From positions 62,001-126,000 of the forward strand of contig JAICGJ010000001.1 in assembly GCA_025923195.1 (NCBI GenBank): 64,000 bases of DNA, given 5' to 3'. This stretch comes from Chryseolinea sp. (lineage in GTDB: Bacteria > Bacteroidota > Bacteroidia > Cytophagales > Cyclobacteriaceae). Of this stretch, positions 42,160 to 51,746 are shown piece after piece. Position 1 is the stretch's first letter. Each line of letters opens with the position of its first letter. A program made the translations under genes and the position numbers. The notes beneath the pieces are model-generated. The model saw nothing but the letters and a program-made list of their open reading frames with translations, ran no database searches and was not told where the DNA came from.

Positions 42160-44253
42160 ATGGCAGCATTTTTTACTACATCGATTGAATTTCTCAAGGG
42201 TGTTGGCCCACAACGCGCTGCCTTGCTCAACAAGGAGTTATCGATCTCTACTTTTGCCGACCTGATTCAATATTATCCATTTCGATATGAAGATCGTACA
42301 AAGTTCTATAACATCACCGACATCCAAGATGAAATGCAGTATGTGCAGATCAAAGGATTCATTAAGAAAAAAGAAGTAATAGGAACAGGATTCAAGAAAC
42401 GGCTGGTTGTTGTCGTTGGAGATCAAACCGGCGAAATTGAGTTGGTTTGGTTTCAGGGTATCAATTGGATAAGCGATAAGCTCAAACCAGGCATAGAGTA
42501 TGTTGTGTTTGGCAAGCCGACACGCTTTGGCAGTAAATTTAATATAGCCCACCCGGAAGTAGATGTCGCACTGGAAAAAAACAGCCACACTGGATTCTTG
42601 CAACCGGTCTATTCAATACCTGAAAAGCTGCGGGTAAAGCACTTCGATAGCAAGGCGTTGTCCAAGTTCATTCAAGAGCTGTTGAAACATTCTTCTGAAA
42701 AGATCCGGGAAACATTACCGCCCTCCATCATAGTGTCTGAGCATCTTATTTCTAAGAGGGACGCCTTGTACAACATTCATATGCCTCAATCCCAAGAATG
42801 GCTTGCCAAGGCGCAGCATCGTTTGAAATTTGAGGAGCTGTTTTACGTACAACTGCGCCTCCTTAAAATGAAGTTGCTCAGGCAAAGCAAGTTTGGAGGG
42901 CAAATATTTCAGAATACAACCCTGTTAAATAAATTTTACAAAGAACAATTGCCATTCACGCTGACAGACGCACAGAAAAAGGTAATCAAAGAAATCTACC
43001 TTGACTTAAAATCGGGTAAACAAATGAATCGCCTTCTGCAGGGAGATGTAGGCAGCGGTAAGACAATCGTCAGCTTTATTTGTATGTTAATTGTACTGGG
43101 CGACGGGGCACAATGTGCGCTGATGGCTCCTACGGAAATATTGGCGCAGCAACATTTCAAAAACTTGAAAGATTTTGCGGACCGCATGCAGATTTCCATT
43201 TCGCTCCTAACAGGCTCAACAAAAAAATCTGAACGTAAATTAATTCATGAGAATTTACAAAACGGAAGTTTACAGATACTTGTGGGGACTCATGCTCTAC
43301 TGGAGGAAGAAGTTAAGTTTCATAATTTAGGCCTTTCCATTATCGATGAGCAACATCGGTTTGGCGTGGCGCAGCGTTCGAAGTTGTGGCAAAAAAACAA
43401 AAACATTTATCCGCATATATTGGTGATGACCGCTACACCAATTCCACGAACATTAGCCATGACGTTATATGGAGATCTTGAGATTTCCGTAATAGATGAA
43501 CTTCCCGTCGGACGAAAACCGATCAAAACAATCCACAAGTATGACGCACATCGTCTTCACGTAAACCAGTTTCTCAGGGACCAGCTAAGTATGGGCAGAC
43601 AGATCTATTGCGTCTATCCCCTGATTGAAGAGTCCGAAAAATTAGACTTGAAGCATTTGATGGATGGATACGAAAGTATTGTTCGCGCTTTTCCGGATGT
43701 AGCGGTTGGAATCATCCATGGTAAGATGAAGCCGGAGGCCAAGCGTTATGAAATGAAGAGATTTTCGAGTGGCGAAACCAAGATCATGGTAGCTACTACA
43801 GTAATTGAGGTTGGTGTTGATGTACCGAATGCAAGTGTAATGGTGATAGAAAATGCTGAGCGCTTCGGACTGTCTCAACTACATCAATTAAGAGGCAGGG
43901 TCGGGAGGGGTGCCGAGCAATCCTATTGTATCCTTATGACAGATTATAAGCTGGGTGCAGATTCGAGATTAAGGATTGATACGATGGTTAGAACAAACAA
44001 TGGCTTTGAAATTGCAGAAACGGATCTTAAACTTAGAGGGCCTGGCGACTTGCTGGGAACCCAGCAGAGCGGTGTCCTCGATCTGCTCATCGCAGACCTG
44101 AGCAAGGATGGAAAGCTCCTACAACGGGCACGTGAAAGAGCCATAGATGTTCTGGAGGATGATCCCGAACTTTCAAAGCGTGAAAATGAGGTAATTCGTG
44201 TACAGGTTGAATCCATGCGAAAATCCACCGTGAATTGGAGCAGAATAAGTTAA
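42160..44253 (+). CDS. recG: ATP-dependent DNA helicase RecG
   Basis: The 697-residue enzyme regresses stalled replication forks and branch-migrates recombination intermediates. The N-terminal wedge/OB domain includes FLKGVGPQRAALL and ADLIQYYPFRYEDRT. The motor has Walker A GDVGSGKT at 295-302, the DEQH box at 396-399 in IIDEQHRFGVAQR, TATPIPRTLA, GVDVPNAS and QLRGRVGRG (motif VI), and the TRG-like end GPGDLLGTQQSG. Length and motifs are normal. It is monocistronic or leads the lipoprotein gene 50 bases on. Confidence 0.96.
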   Translation: MAAFFTTSIEFLKGVGPQRAALLNKELSISTFADLIQYYPFRYEDRTKFYNITDIQDEMQYVQIKGFIKKKEVIGTGFKKRLVVVVGDQTGEIELVWFQGINWISDKLKPGIEYVVFGKPTRFGSKFNIAHPEVDVALEKNSHTGFLQPVYSIPEKLRVKHFDSKALSKFIQELLKHSSEKIRETLPPSIIVSEHLISKRDALYNIHMPQSQEWLAKAQHRLKFEELFYVQLRLLKMKLLRQSKFGGQIFQNTTLLNKFYKEQLPFTLTDAQKKVIKEIYLDLKSGKQMNRLLQGDVGSGKTIVSFICMLIVLGDGAQCALMAPTEILAQQHFKNLKDFADRMQISISLLTGSTKKSERKLIHENLQNGSLQILVGTHALLEEEVKFHNLGLSIIDEQHRFGVAQRSKLWQKNKNIYPHILVMTATPIPRTLAMTLYGDLEISVIDELPVGRKPIKTIHKYDAHRLHVNQFLRDQLSMGRQIYCVYPLIEESEKLDLKHLMDGYESIVRAFPDVAVGIIHGKMKPEAKRYEMKRFSSGETKIMVATTVIEVGVDVPNASVMVIENAERFGLSQLHQLRGRVGRGAEQSYCILMTDYKLGADSRLRIDTMVRTNNGFEIAETDLKLRGPGDLLGTQQSGVLDLLIADLSKDGKLLQRARERAIDVLEDDPELSKRENEVIRVQVESMRKSTVNWSRIS

Positions 44254-44303
44254 TGGCCGACATTCGTGGTAATTTTCTTAATTTCAACCATTAACTCGAC
44301 GTC

Positions 44304-45071
44304 ATGAATCTTAGAAAGAAGATCTACCTATTTGCAATTGTTGTGTGCTTTGGAGGATGCAATAAAGCCAATGAAGACACGCTTTTTAATAATCCAGCTG
44401 CGGAAGGTTTTGACCTGGCGAATTCTGACCCTGCCGCTGTGGAACTTGCTGACAGTATTATGGAGGCAATGGGTGGATGGAAAAATTGGCAGAATACGAG
44501 ATATATCTCATGGAATTTCTTTGGTAACCGAAATCTTGTCTGGGATAAAAAGGAGGAACGTGCGCGCATAGAATCCCTCAAGGATTCCATAACCTATGTA
44601 GTTGATTTAAAAACGCTAACGGGCAAGGTGTGGGTCAAAGGCCAACTAATTTCTGAACCTGACTCGTCGAATAGAATGCTTCAAAAAGCGAAAAGCATGT
44701 GGATCAACGATTCTTATTGGCTTGTCATGCCTTTCAAGCTGAAAGATACAGGAGTTACCTTAAAGTATCTGGGAGAGGATACGCTCAAAACAGGCGGCCG
44801 TTGCAACGTGCTTCAACTTACGTTTAACAATGTGGGCGATACGCCACAGAATAAATATCACATCTATGTTGATCTGGAGGATAACCTTGTAAAGCAGTGG
44901 GCATATTTTAATAATTCGACGCAGGATAGCGCCAACTTTGTTAGGCCTTGGGATAATTATAAGAAATATGGCAACATCTTGCTTTCGGCGGATCGTTCTG
45001 ACAGCAGCGGGCCGAGAAACGTTGCAGTAGACCAGACGTTGAATGAGAAGATTTTCAGTGAGTTGAACTGA
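44304..45071 (+). CDS. DUF6503-like lipoprotein (LolA-type fold)
   Basis: The 255-residue protein is a lipoprotein with Cys19 in FGGC. The opening ADSIMEAMGGWKNWQNTRYISW and LGEDTLKTGGRCNVLQLTF recall the DUF6503 family and the general outer-membrane lipoprotein-sorting (LolA-like) half barrel. It likely sits in the envelope; ligand and role unknown. No catalytic motif is evident. Confidence 0.7.
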   Translation: MNLRKKIYLFAIVVCFGGCNKANEDTLFNNPAAEGFDLANSDPAAVELADSIMEAMGGWKNWQNTRYISWNFFGNRNLVWDKKEERARIESLKDSITYVVDLKTLTGKVWVKGQLISEPDSSNRMLQKAKSMWINDSYWLVMPFKLKDTGVTLKYLGEDTLKTGGRCNVLQLTFNNVGDTPQNKYHIYVDLEDNLVKQWAYFNNSTQDSANFVRPWDNYKKYGNILLSADRSDSSGPRNVAVDQTLNEKIFSELN

Positions 45072-45208
45072 CACAAGTCCAAGTAGTCTGATTCACATGC
45101 GTTTTACACGTATCACTCAAGACCAGTTAATCTTACAATTTCGTTCCGTCCGAACATGTGATACAACGTCGGGTGTTTTCATTTACGCGAAACTATTAAT
45201 TTTAAAAG

Positions 45209-45730
45209 ATGACACGAGCCGATCTTACTACCGTTCCCGATTTTCATAAACGTTACGTTGAACATGTAAAGGATTATGATATATTGGAAGCGTTAAAAAT
45301 TTCTTCAAGTGAGACTTTGGAATTAGTAAAGTCAATCCCTGAGTCAAAAGGTGATTACCGGTATGCCCCCGGCAAGTGGAGCATAAAGGAATTGTTGTGC
45401 CATATGATGGATACCGAACGTATCTTGGCGTACCGTGCATTGCGTTTTGCACGAAATGATAAAACCCCGTTATCCGGATTTGAAGAAAATGATTACGCCC
45501 CTGAGGCAAATGCTCAAAATAGAAAAATCGGGATGATAGCGGATGAAATGCAACGATTGCGCCTCACAACGATCGACCTGTTTGCAAATTTTACAGGTGA
45601 AATGTTAAAACGGAAAGGACTTGCTAACAACCTTGAGCTTTCTGTGCTCAATTTGGGCTATATTATTTCAGGCCACGAATCCCATCATCGCAAAATCCTA
45701 AAAGAGCGGTACATGTCCCAGATTCAATGA
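45209..45730 (+). CDS. DinB family protein
   Basis: The 173-residue cytoplasmic protein has the four-helix DinB/YfiT-like fold. RYAPGKWSIKELLCHMMDTER at 51-71 supplies His65, and the C-terminal helix SGHESHHRKIL supplies His156 and His160, together the three-His metal site. Many relatives use it for bacillithiol or other thiol transfer reactions, often in stress response. The TGA stop overlaps the ATG of the PBP4-type gene by 4 bases. Confidence 0.88.
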   Translation: MTRADLTTVPDFHKRYVEHVKDYDILEALKISSSETLELVKSIPESKGDYRYAPGKWSIKELLCHMMDTERILAYRALRFARNDKTPLSGFEENDYAPEANAQNRKIGMIADEMQRLRLTTIDLFANFTGEMLKRKGLANNLELSVLNLGYIISGHESHHRKILKERYMSQIQ

Positions 45731-47016
45731 CGAGAGCCGTAGTCATTTTAGTGGTACTATCGTGGTGCTGTTCATGCTCACCACTTTCAAAAAAGTCTTT
45801 GTCCAAGACTTTTAGAATGACTGACGAAAAATTTCAGGACCACACCGGGTTTGCCTTATATGATCTTGAGAAGGAGAAGATGATATATGAGTACAAATCG
45901 GGTCACTATTTTACACCGGCGTCTAATACAAAGATCTTTACCCTATTCTCTTGTCTTTCCCTGTTAGGCGATTCAGTCCCTGGTCTTAAATACATTCAGA
46001 CGAGTGACTCGCTTATTTTTTGGGGGACAGGCGATCCGTCATTCCTGTATAAGGAAGTGCATAATAATGATCGTATCTTTTCTTTTTTGAAATCGGCGAC
46101 GCAACCACTCTATTTTTCTGAAAGCAATTTTCAAACAACCGGGTTTGGCTCAGGTTGGGCTTGGGACGACTACAACGATTATTATTCTGCAGAACGATCG
46201 GCATTTCCCATTTACGGCAATTTGGTATCAATAGATTCAAAACCTGGAGAACTGTTGGTGCAGCCTTCGTACTTCAAGAACTATATAAAGAGAGGGTCTC
46301 AAGAGGAAAAACCAAAACTAATACGAAGAGCGGAAAGCAATGAATTTACTTTCCACTCCGGTTTATCACAAAGGGAATTTCAGGCCGACGTTCCATTCAA
46401 GGTCGCTGGAGAGTTGACGGCAACGCTGCTTTCGGATACGTTGAACAAGATCGTGCGCCTTATTGAGAGACCAATACAAGAATCTACTCGTACTTTATAT
46501 AGCCTTCCCGTTGATAGCCTCTACAAAATTATGATGCAGGAGAGTGACAATTTTATCGCGGAACAGTTGTTATTACTGTGTAGTCAGGCTATAAGTGATT
46601 CGTTGAAACCAGAAATCGCAATACGCTTTGTCAAAAAGACCTTTCTTAATGATTTAAAAGACGAGCCAAGATGGGTCGATGGCTCGGGCTTATCGCGTTA
46701 TAATCTATTTACGCCCCGTTCTATCGTTCAAATGTGGGAAAGAATATATTCCCGGATGCCGCGCGAACGCCTTTTTGCGCTTTTGGCGACGGGAGGCCAA
46801 TCTGGAACGATTAAACGTTGGTACAGTGCAGAACAGCCATATATCTTTGGCAAAACGGGCTCATTGAGCAATAATCATTGTTTAAGTGGGTTTCTAGTAA
46901 CAAAAGAGGGGAAGACTCTGGTTTTTTCTTTTATGAACAACAATTTCACGACGTCCGTCAATGAGATCAGGAGTCATATGGAAAGTATTTTAAGAACCAT
47001 CTATGAAAGGTATTAG
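45727..47016 (+). CDS. dacB: D-alanyl-D-alanine carboxypeptidase/endopeptidase, PBP4 (S13) type lipoprotein
   Basis: The 429-residue penicillin-binding protein trims or cuts murein cross-links. The three active-site motifs are SNTK at 66-69, SDN at 273-275 and KTG at 376-378, in the order and spacing of PBP4. DGSGLSRYN at 318-326 is the family's DGSGLS mark. It is shorter than E. coli PBP4 and lacks much of the inserted domain. The start VVLSWCCSCSPL includes a plausible lipobox, so it may be anchored to the membrane. It overlaps DinB by 4 bases and the GH3 gene by 14. Confidence 0.88.
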   Translation: MTRAVVILVVLSWCCSCSPLSKKSLSKTFRMTDEKFQDHTGFALYDLEKEKMIYEYKSGHYFTPASNTKIFTLFSCLSLLGDSVPGLKYIQTSDSLIFWGTGDPSFLYKEVHNNDRIFSFLKSATQPLYFSESNFQTTGFGSGWAWDDYNDYYSAERSAFPIYGNLVSIDSKPGELLVQPSYFKNYIKRGSQEEKPKLIRRAESNEFTFHSGLSQREFQADVPFKVAGELTATLLSDTLNKIVRLIERPIQESTRTLYSLPVDSLYKIMMQESDNFIAEQLLLLCSQAISDSLKPEIAIRFVKKTFLNDLKDEPRWVDGSGLSRYNLFTPRSIVQMWERIYSRMPRERLFALLATGGQSGTIKRWYSAEQPYIFGKTGSLSNNHCLSGFLVTKEGKTLVFSFMNNNFTTSVNEIRSHMESILRTIYERY

Positions 47017-48259
47017 GATCTATTTATTAATAGTTGCAATTGCTGGCAGTTCATTCCAAACGGAAGGTCAAGTTCTGGACAGCCTTGATATAAAAATCGG
47101 ACAAATGATTTTGATTGGATTCCCAGGTCCGGCAGTTGATCATTACGTCTTAGAAGAGGTAAGGCACGGCAAAGTTGGTTCCATCATCATTTTTGAAAAA
47201 AATATTCCCCCAACTAACTCATTCGTAGGGCTAAAGAAAATGATTTGGACTTATCAACAGGCAGCACCGATTCCACTCTTTGTTAGCATTGATCAGGAAG
47301 GCGGCAGAGTGAATCGCTTAAAAGATAAATATGGTTTCCCCAGGTCAATTACGGCAGCTGCCATGGGCAAGTCACCCACACTTGATTCTGTCCGATTCTA
47401 TTCTCAATCAACAGCCTCCACGTTGGCAGGACTAGGAATAAACATAAATTTTGGCCCCGTGGTGGATCTTGCATCGAATCCCAATAACCCCATTATTGCT
47501 AAGTATGGAAGGGCTTTTTCTGCGAATGAGGATTCAGTGACTCTTCTCGCCAAGGAGTTTATTAAAGAGCACCACCGATACAATGTGCTGACGGCACTAA
47601 AGCATTTTCCAGGTCACGGTAGTTCCAAAGATGACACCCACTTGGGTATTGCTGACGTGACAAATACATGGGAAGCACGCGAACTTAAACCCTATGAAGT
47701 TCTTATCGATTCAGGCTATGTCGATGCGGTTATGACTTCACACATTGTGAATAAAAAACTGGACAAACACGGCCACCCAGGTACACTTTCGACAAGCGTG
47801 CTGGACAGCATTCTTCGAAAGCAGTTGAAATTTAACGGCGTTATTTTCACTGATGATATGCAAATGCACGCCATCACCAAGCACTATGGCCTGGAAGAGG
47901 CAATCAAATTGGCAATTGTAGGCGGCGTGGACATCATGACGTTCTCGAATAACATCCAGGGGAGCGACCAGCGTACGGTCGACAAGGTACATTCAATCAT
48001 CAAGGACATGGTCATCAAGGGTGTTATAAAAGAAGATAGAATAGACGAAAGCTTCCGACGAATAATGCAATTAAAGAACCGACTAGACCAGGGCAATGAT
48101 GTTATTGAGTATCAACAGGCGTTGGAAAAAACAAATCGTGAACTGGAAGACGCGAGGAGACAGATTCAACTGGCAAAGGATTCGATATCGTCGGCCAGGG
48201 AAGAAGTAGCTCCGGAGGAACCCGCCAGCAAGAAAAAAAAGCGTAAGCGAAAGGATTAA
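47003..48259 (+). CDS. glycoside hydrolase family 3, NagZ-like beta-N-acetylhexosaminidase
   Basis: The 418-residue protein has a signal peptide (to about residue 22), then a GH3 barrel with SIDQEGGRVNRL near 94-105, the NagZ acid/base loop KHFPGHG starting at Lys200, and the nucleophile region FTDDMQM (Asp284/285). Signal peptide and KHFPGHG with SSKDDTHLG suggest a periplasmic or surface hexosaminidase acting on murein. The C-terminal 60 residues are unusual: a Glu/Gln-rich coiled coil followed by a Lys/Arg-rich tail. It shares 14 bases with the PBP4-type gene and its stop overlaps that of the convergent peptidase. Confidence 0.88.
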   Translation: MKGIRIYLLIVAIAGSSFQTEGQVLDSLDIKIGQMILIGFPGPAVDHYVLEEVRHGKVGSIIIFEKNIPPTNSFVGLKKMIWTYQQAAPIPLFVSIDQEGGRVNRLKDKYGFPRSITAAAMGKSPTLDSVRFYSQSTASTLAGLGININFGPVVDLASNPNNPIIAKYGRAFSANEDSVTLLAKEFIKEHHRYNVLTALKHFPGHGSSKDDTHLGIADVTNTWEARELKPYEVLIDSGYVDAVMTSHIVNKKLDKHGHPGTLSTSVLDSILRKQLKFNGVIFTDDMQMHAITKHYGLEEAIKLAIVGGVDIMTFSNNIQGSDQRTVDKVHSIIKDMVIKGVIKEDRIDESFRRIMQLKNRLDQGNDVIEYQQALEKTNRELEDARRQIQLAKDSISSAREEVAPEEPASKKKKRKRKD

Positions 48260-50643
48260 GGGGTCTTGTTTTTTTGCTTCAAATTTGCATCAAATAGTTT
48301 AAGGATTCTTTTGTACTCGTCAGTCCAACTGCTGGGCTCGGAGAACGCATGGTCTTCCATAGGATAGATCGCGAGTTCCCAATTTTCCTTTCCGAGTTCT
48401 ATCAACCGTTGTGATAGCCTGACAACATCTTGGAAATGCACATTGGTATCGACCATTCCATGACAGATCAACAACGCGCCCTTTAAACCGTCGGCATAAT
48501 AAATTGGTGAGCTTTTCGCATAGGAGAGGCTGTCCTGGTAGGGCGTATTCAATATACATCCCGTGTAGGCGTGATTGTAGTGTGCCCAGTCCGTTACAGG
48601 CCTCAATGCTGCACCTGCGGCAAAGACATCCGGCGCGGTAAACATGGCCATTAGCGTGATAAATCCTCCGTAAGAACCACCGTAAATCCCTATTCTTTTC
48701 GGATCAATACCGTATTCATCAACAAGTAGTTTAGCAGCATCAATATTGTCCGTCAGATCTTTTCCGCCCATACGCCGATAAATGCCCGTGCGCCAATCAC
48801 GACCGTAACCTGCACTTGCGCGGTAATCGATATCAAGGACTGTATAGCCGCGGTCGACCAAAAGATTGTGGAACATGTATTCTTTGTAGTAATTGCTCCA
48901 CCATTTATGTGCATTTTGGAGGTAGCCTGCCCCATGTACAAATAGTATGGCGGCGCCGTTGGGTTGTTGGGGCTGATATAGGCGACCATATACTTCAGCA
49001 TTGTCCCTTGCTTTAAATGTAATGATCTTAGGATCTCGCCACTGATAAGATTTGAATTCGGATGTGAGCGAGTTAGTAATTTGTCTCGCTTTCGCACCCG
49101 GTTTGTTCTCCATCAGAAATAATTCCCAGGGCTTATTGCTGTACGAGTAACGAAATGCAATTGTTTTTTCGTCAGGAGAGATCTCTACCTCATGGGCGCC
49201 CGGCATGGTCGTAAGCTGTTCAGCCTTACCCCCATTTACCGGTATACGATATAAGTGTTTCTCACCAGGGTGAACTTCATTCGTGATCACATAAAAATAT
49301 TTCCTGCTTTTCGAAAGATTAACCTGCTGTACTTCATACTTTCCCGAGGTAAGAGCCTGTTTCTTCTTTGTGGTGACGTCAATTGTATATAAATGAGAAT
49401 AGCCCGTTTCCTCGGAGGTGAACCAGATCGTCTTATTATCCGCGAGCCATCCCATCGGCGACAGCTCGCCAAATCCCTTGCTTGTTGGGCCGCCGACCCA
49501 TGCAGAATCATGTTGCCTGTCTAGCAGCGACAGGGTTTGCGTATGCGGATCCAGCAGCATGATCCAGCAGTCTTTGAAGTCCAATGAACGTATGACTACC
49601 ACGCAATTCTTCCCATTACCCGACCAGCTAATCACGGAAAAATTGATGGGTCGCTGGGTGGCTCTGGTACTGGCTGAGCGCTTAACGGCATAGTCGTTTT
49701 CATATTCCAAAGGATCGGTTATACCAGGTATATTATCGGTCCTGACCTTATAAACTGTGTCCTTTGGGACATGATAAATGAAAAGTTCGCTGGATGAGAG
49801 CGGTTCACCAACCTTCGTCCTTGAGTTAATATTTTCTGTAAATCCAGATGCAGTTACATAATTTGGAACAATAGTCTTCTTGGGACTGGAATTCTTAGAT
49901 ACCTCATAGAGGACAAACTGCTCATCGGGGCTTAGCTGTACCATGTCGACGAGTTTGTCGTCAAGGTAAATTGGCTTTGGCTTTTTAGGCTGCTCGATTT
50001 GCTTATTCTTTTTTTTCAGTTCATGTCTGGCAGTCCTTTCTCTCAATACCTGAAAGTGGGCAAGTTGGTCATCTTTTAACCATTTCTCCTGGTCGGATAA
50101 CTGCGACGATGGTTTCGACCCTTTTTCAAAATTTGTAAACTGAGTAAACTGTCCACTTTTTGAATCCCAACCATAGGCATCGTGTCCGATTGTAAAAATG
50201 ACTTTGTTTTCATCGCCCGAAAAATAAGGACCGAATTCCTTAGCAATTGTATTTGTGATCTGAGAGATTTTTCCGGTAGAGACATCATACAAGAATATGT
50301 CTCCATGCTTTTCATACGTCATTTTAGTATAGGCGCGATTGAAACATCCATATCGTGCCGGCAAATTCTGTCTCTCCAGCCGGGAAAGTTTGTGAGGAAC
50401 CGGATTTTGAATTGTAACCGAATAAAGAGAATCAGAAAGTGCGCCTTCAGGATTCCAGTAGAAATTGATCGTTTTACTGTCCGGAGACCAAAAAATATTA
50501 TTAGGTGCTATTCCAATCCACCTAGGATGACGCATTATTTTCTCTACGGTCAGCTCGTTGAGAGATTGTGCTTTCAGGGAGGTCGTGAATAACAAAAGGA
50601 TGAAGCACCAACGAATCATGAAAGAAGAAGAATTAATGGCCAA
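48256..50643 (-). CDS. S9 family prolyl oligopeptidase, DPP4-like
   Basis: The 795-residue exported peptidase has a signal peptide, a seven-to-eight-bladed beta-propeller region (about 30-560, with repeats such as WSPDSKTINFYW, YFSGDENKVIFT, SPDEKTIAFRYS) and a C-terminal alpha/beta hydrolase domain with nucleophile Ser657 in GGSYGG. The later Asp of CHGMVDTNVHF and His of EDHAF complete the triad. DPP4-type enzymes remove N-terminal dipeptides after Pro and support peptide use in Bacteroidota. A short CxxH stretch is absent from the propeller. It overlaps the GH3 gene by 4 bases at the stop codons. Confidence 0.92.
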   Translation of the reverse strand: MAINSSSFMIRWCFILLLFTTSLKAQSLNELTVEKIMRHPRWIGIAPNNIFWSPDSKTINFYWNPEGALSDSLYSVTIQNPVPHKLSRLERQNLPARYGCFNRAYTKMTYEKHGDIFLYDVSTGKISQITNTIAKEFGPYFSGDENKVIFTIGHDAYGWDSKSGQFTQFTNFEKGSKPSSQLSDQEKWLKDDQLAHFQVLRERTARHELKKKNKQIEQPKKPKPIYLDDKLVDMVQLSPDEQFVLYEVSKNSSPKKTIVPNYVTASGFTENINSRTKVGEPLSSSELFIYHVPKDTVYKVRTDNIPGITDPLEYENDYAVKRSASTRATQRPINFSVISWSGNGKNCVVVIRSLDFKDCWIMLLDPHTQTLSLLDRQHDSAWVGGPTSKGFGELSPMGWLADNKTIWFTSEETGYSHLYTIDVTTKKKQALTSGKYEVQQVNLSKSRKYFYVITNEVHPGEKHLYRIPVNGGKAEQLTTMPGAHEVEISPDEKTIAFRYSYSNKPWELFLMENKPGAKARQITNSLTSEFKSYQWRDPKIITFKARDNAEVYGRLYQPQQPNGAAILFVHGAGYLQNAHKWWSNYYKEYMFHNLLVDRGYTVLDIDYRASAGYGRDWRTGIYRRMGGKDLTDNIDAAKLLVDEYGIDPKRIGIYGGSYGGFITLMAMFTAPDVFAAGAALRPVTDWAHYNHAYTGCILNTPYQDSLSYAKSSPIYYADGLKGALLICHGMVDTNVHFQDVVRLSQRLIELGKENWELAIYPMEDHAFSEPSSWTDEYKRILKLFDANLKQKNKTP

Positions 50644-50716
50644 GATAACTTAAAAGAGATTATATGCTACAAGCGGATATGTGCATCATTGGTATTATTA
50701 CTCGGATGGCTTAATA

Positions 50717-50745
50717 AAAAAATGCCCGGTATGTACTCAGGCATA
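50717..50745 (-). terminator. terminator downstream of the Tat-exported TIM barrel gene
   Basis: On the minus strand ATGCC (plus 50741-50745) pairs with GGCAT (50723-50727) and is followed by seven T residues (plus A run 50717-50723). The stem is short, so the call is moderate. Confidence 0.5.
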
Positions 50746-50771
50746 GGCGATCAATTGGTCATTGAGAGCAA

Positions 50772-51608
50772 TCAGAAGTCTATCTTCTGCAGGTAGTCGA
50801 AGTCATACTTCATGCTTTCAAGGGCCGTACTGGCGTACTCCTCCTGTTCAACAAAAATGTGCTTGACACCCGATTTTTTTGAGTTCTTGAGGATTTCCGC
50901 AACTTTAATTTGTCCCTTCCCGAATTCGGTGCTTTGTTTCTTGACTGGGTCCATGTCTTTCAGGTGCCAAAGCGCAAAGCGGCCTGGAAACCTATTAAAA
51001 TACGCCAGGGGGTCATTTCCCGAAGCAACAACCCATCCCAGATCCAACTCCATTGTCACCAGTTTAGGGTCGGTGTTTTCCAACAAAACTTCATACAGCA
51101 CCTGACCGTTTTCTTTCTCAAATTCATACTCATGGTTATGGTAACCGAATATGATACCTGATTTCTTACTATCCTCGGCAGCCTTCGAAAAGGTTTCCGC
51201 GACTTTTTTGTAGTTATCAACGGTCTGGCCTTTTGAAGGTAAAGACGAGCATATGAGATAATCTTGGCCGGCTTCCGCGGCGGCGTCAATAGAACGTTGC
51301 CAATCCTTATCAATGTGTACATGTCCGCTTCGCAAAGTCATACCCAAGTCGGAGGCGACCTTTTTTATTTCCTTCGGCTGGAGGCCGTAATAATTTCCTT
51401 TCTCACTTCGCGCAGATTCAAGTTCTTTATAACCTATTTTGGCCAGGGCCTTCAATGTCCCCACGGCATCCTCCAGCATTTCCTTCCGAACGCTGTAGAG
51501 TTGGATTCCAACATTTCTTAGCTTCTCGCCTTTTGTCATGGTCGGTAAAAGAAACGCACCAGCTGCCACTCCACACGTTACCTTTAGAAATTCTCGTCTC
51601 GTCTTCAT
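50772..51608 (-). CDS. Tat-exported sugar phosphate isomerase/epimerase (AP endonuclease 2-like TIM barrel)
   Basis: The 278-residue protein starts with a twin-arginine signal, MKTRREFLKVTCGVAAG, ending near residue 27. The TIM barrel of the xylose isomerase-like family follows, with LRNVGIQLYSVRKEM, GYHNHEYEFE, TMELDLGWV and WHLKDMDP providing His and Glu residues that normally bind a divalent metal. Enzymes of this type act on sugars or inositols in the periplasm. Substrate unknown. Confidence 0.9.
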   Translation of the reverse strand: MKTRREFLKVTCGVAAGAFLLPTMTKGEKLRNVGIQLYSVRKEMLEDAVGTLKALAKIGYKELESARSEKGNYYGLQPKEIKKVASDLGMTLRSGHVHIDKDWQRSIDAAAEAGQDYLICSSLPSKGQTVDNYKKVAETFSKAAEDSKKSGIIFGYHNHEYEFEKENGQVLYEVLLENTDPKLVTMELDLGWVVASGNDPLAYFNRFPGRFALWHLKDMDPVKKQSTEFGKGQIKVAEILKNSKKSGVKHIFVEQEEYASTALESMKYDFDYLQKIDF

Positions 51609-51746
51609 TTCATTAAATAATGTTAACTCACCACATGTAAATTATAATATTTTTAGCTGTCGTTCACGGTAGTTCCGAAAAGGTACCACTTTGCCCTCTA
51701 TCTCAGAATGAAATATTACAGAAGGAGAAACGGGGTGATCAAACTA

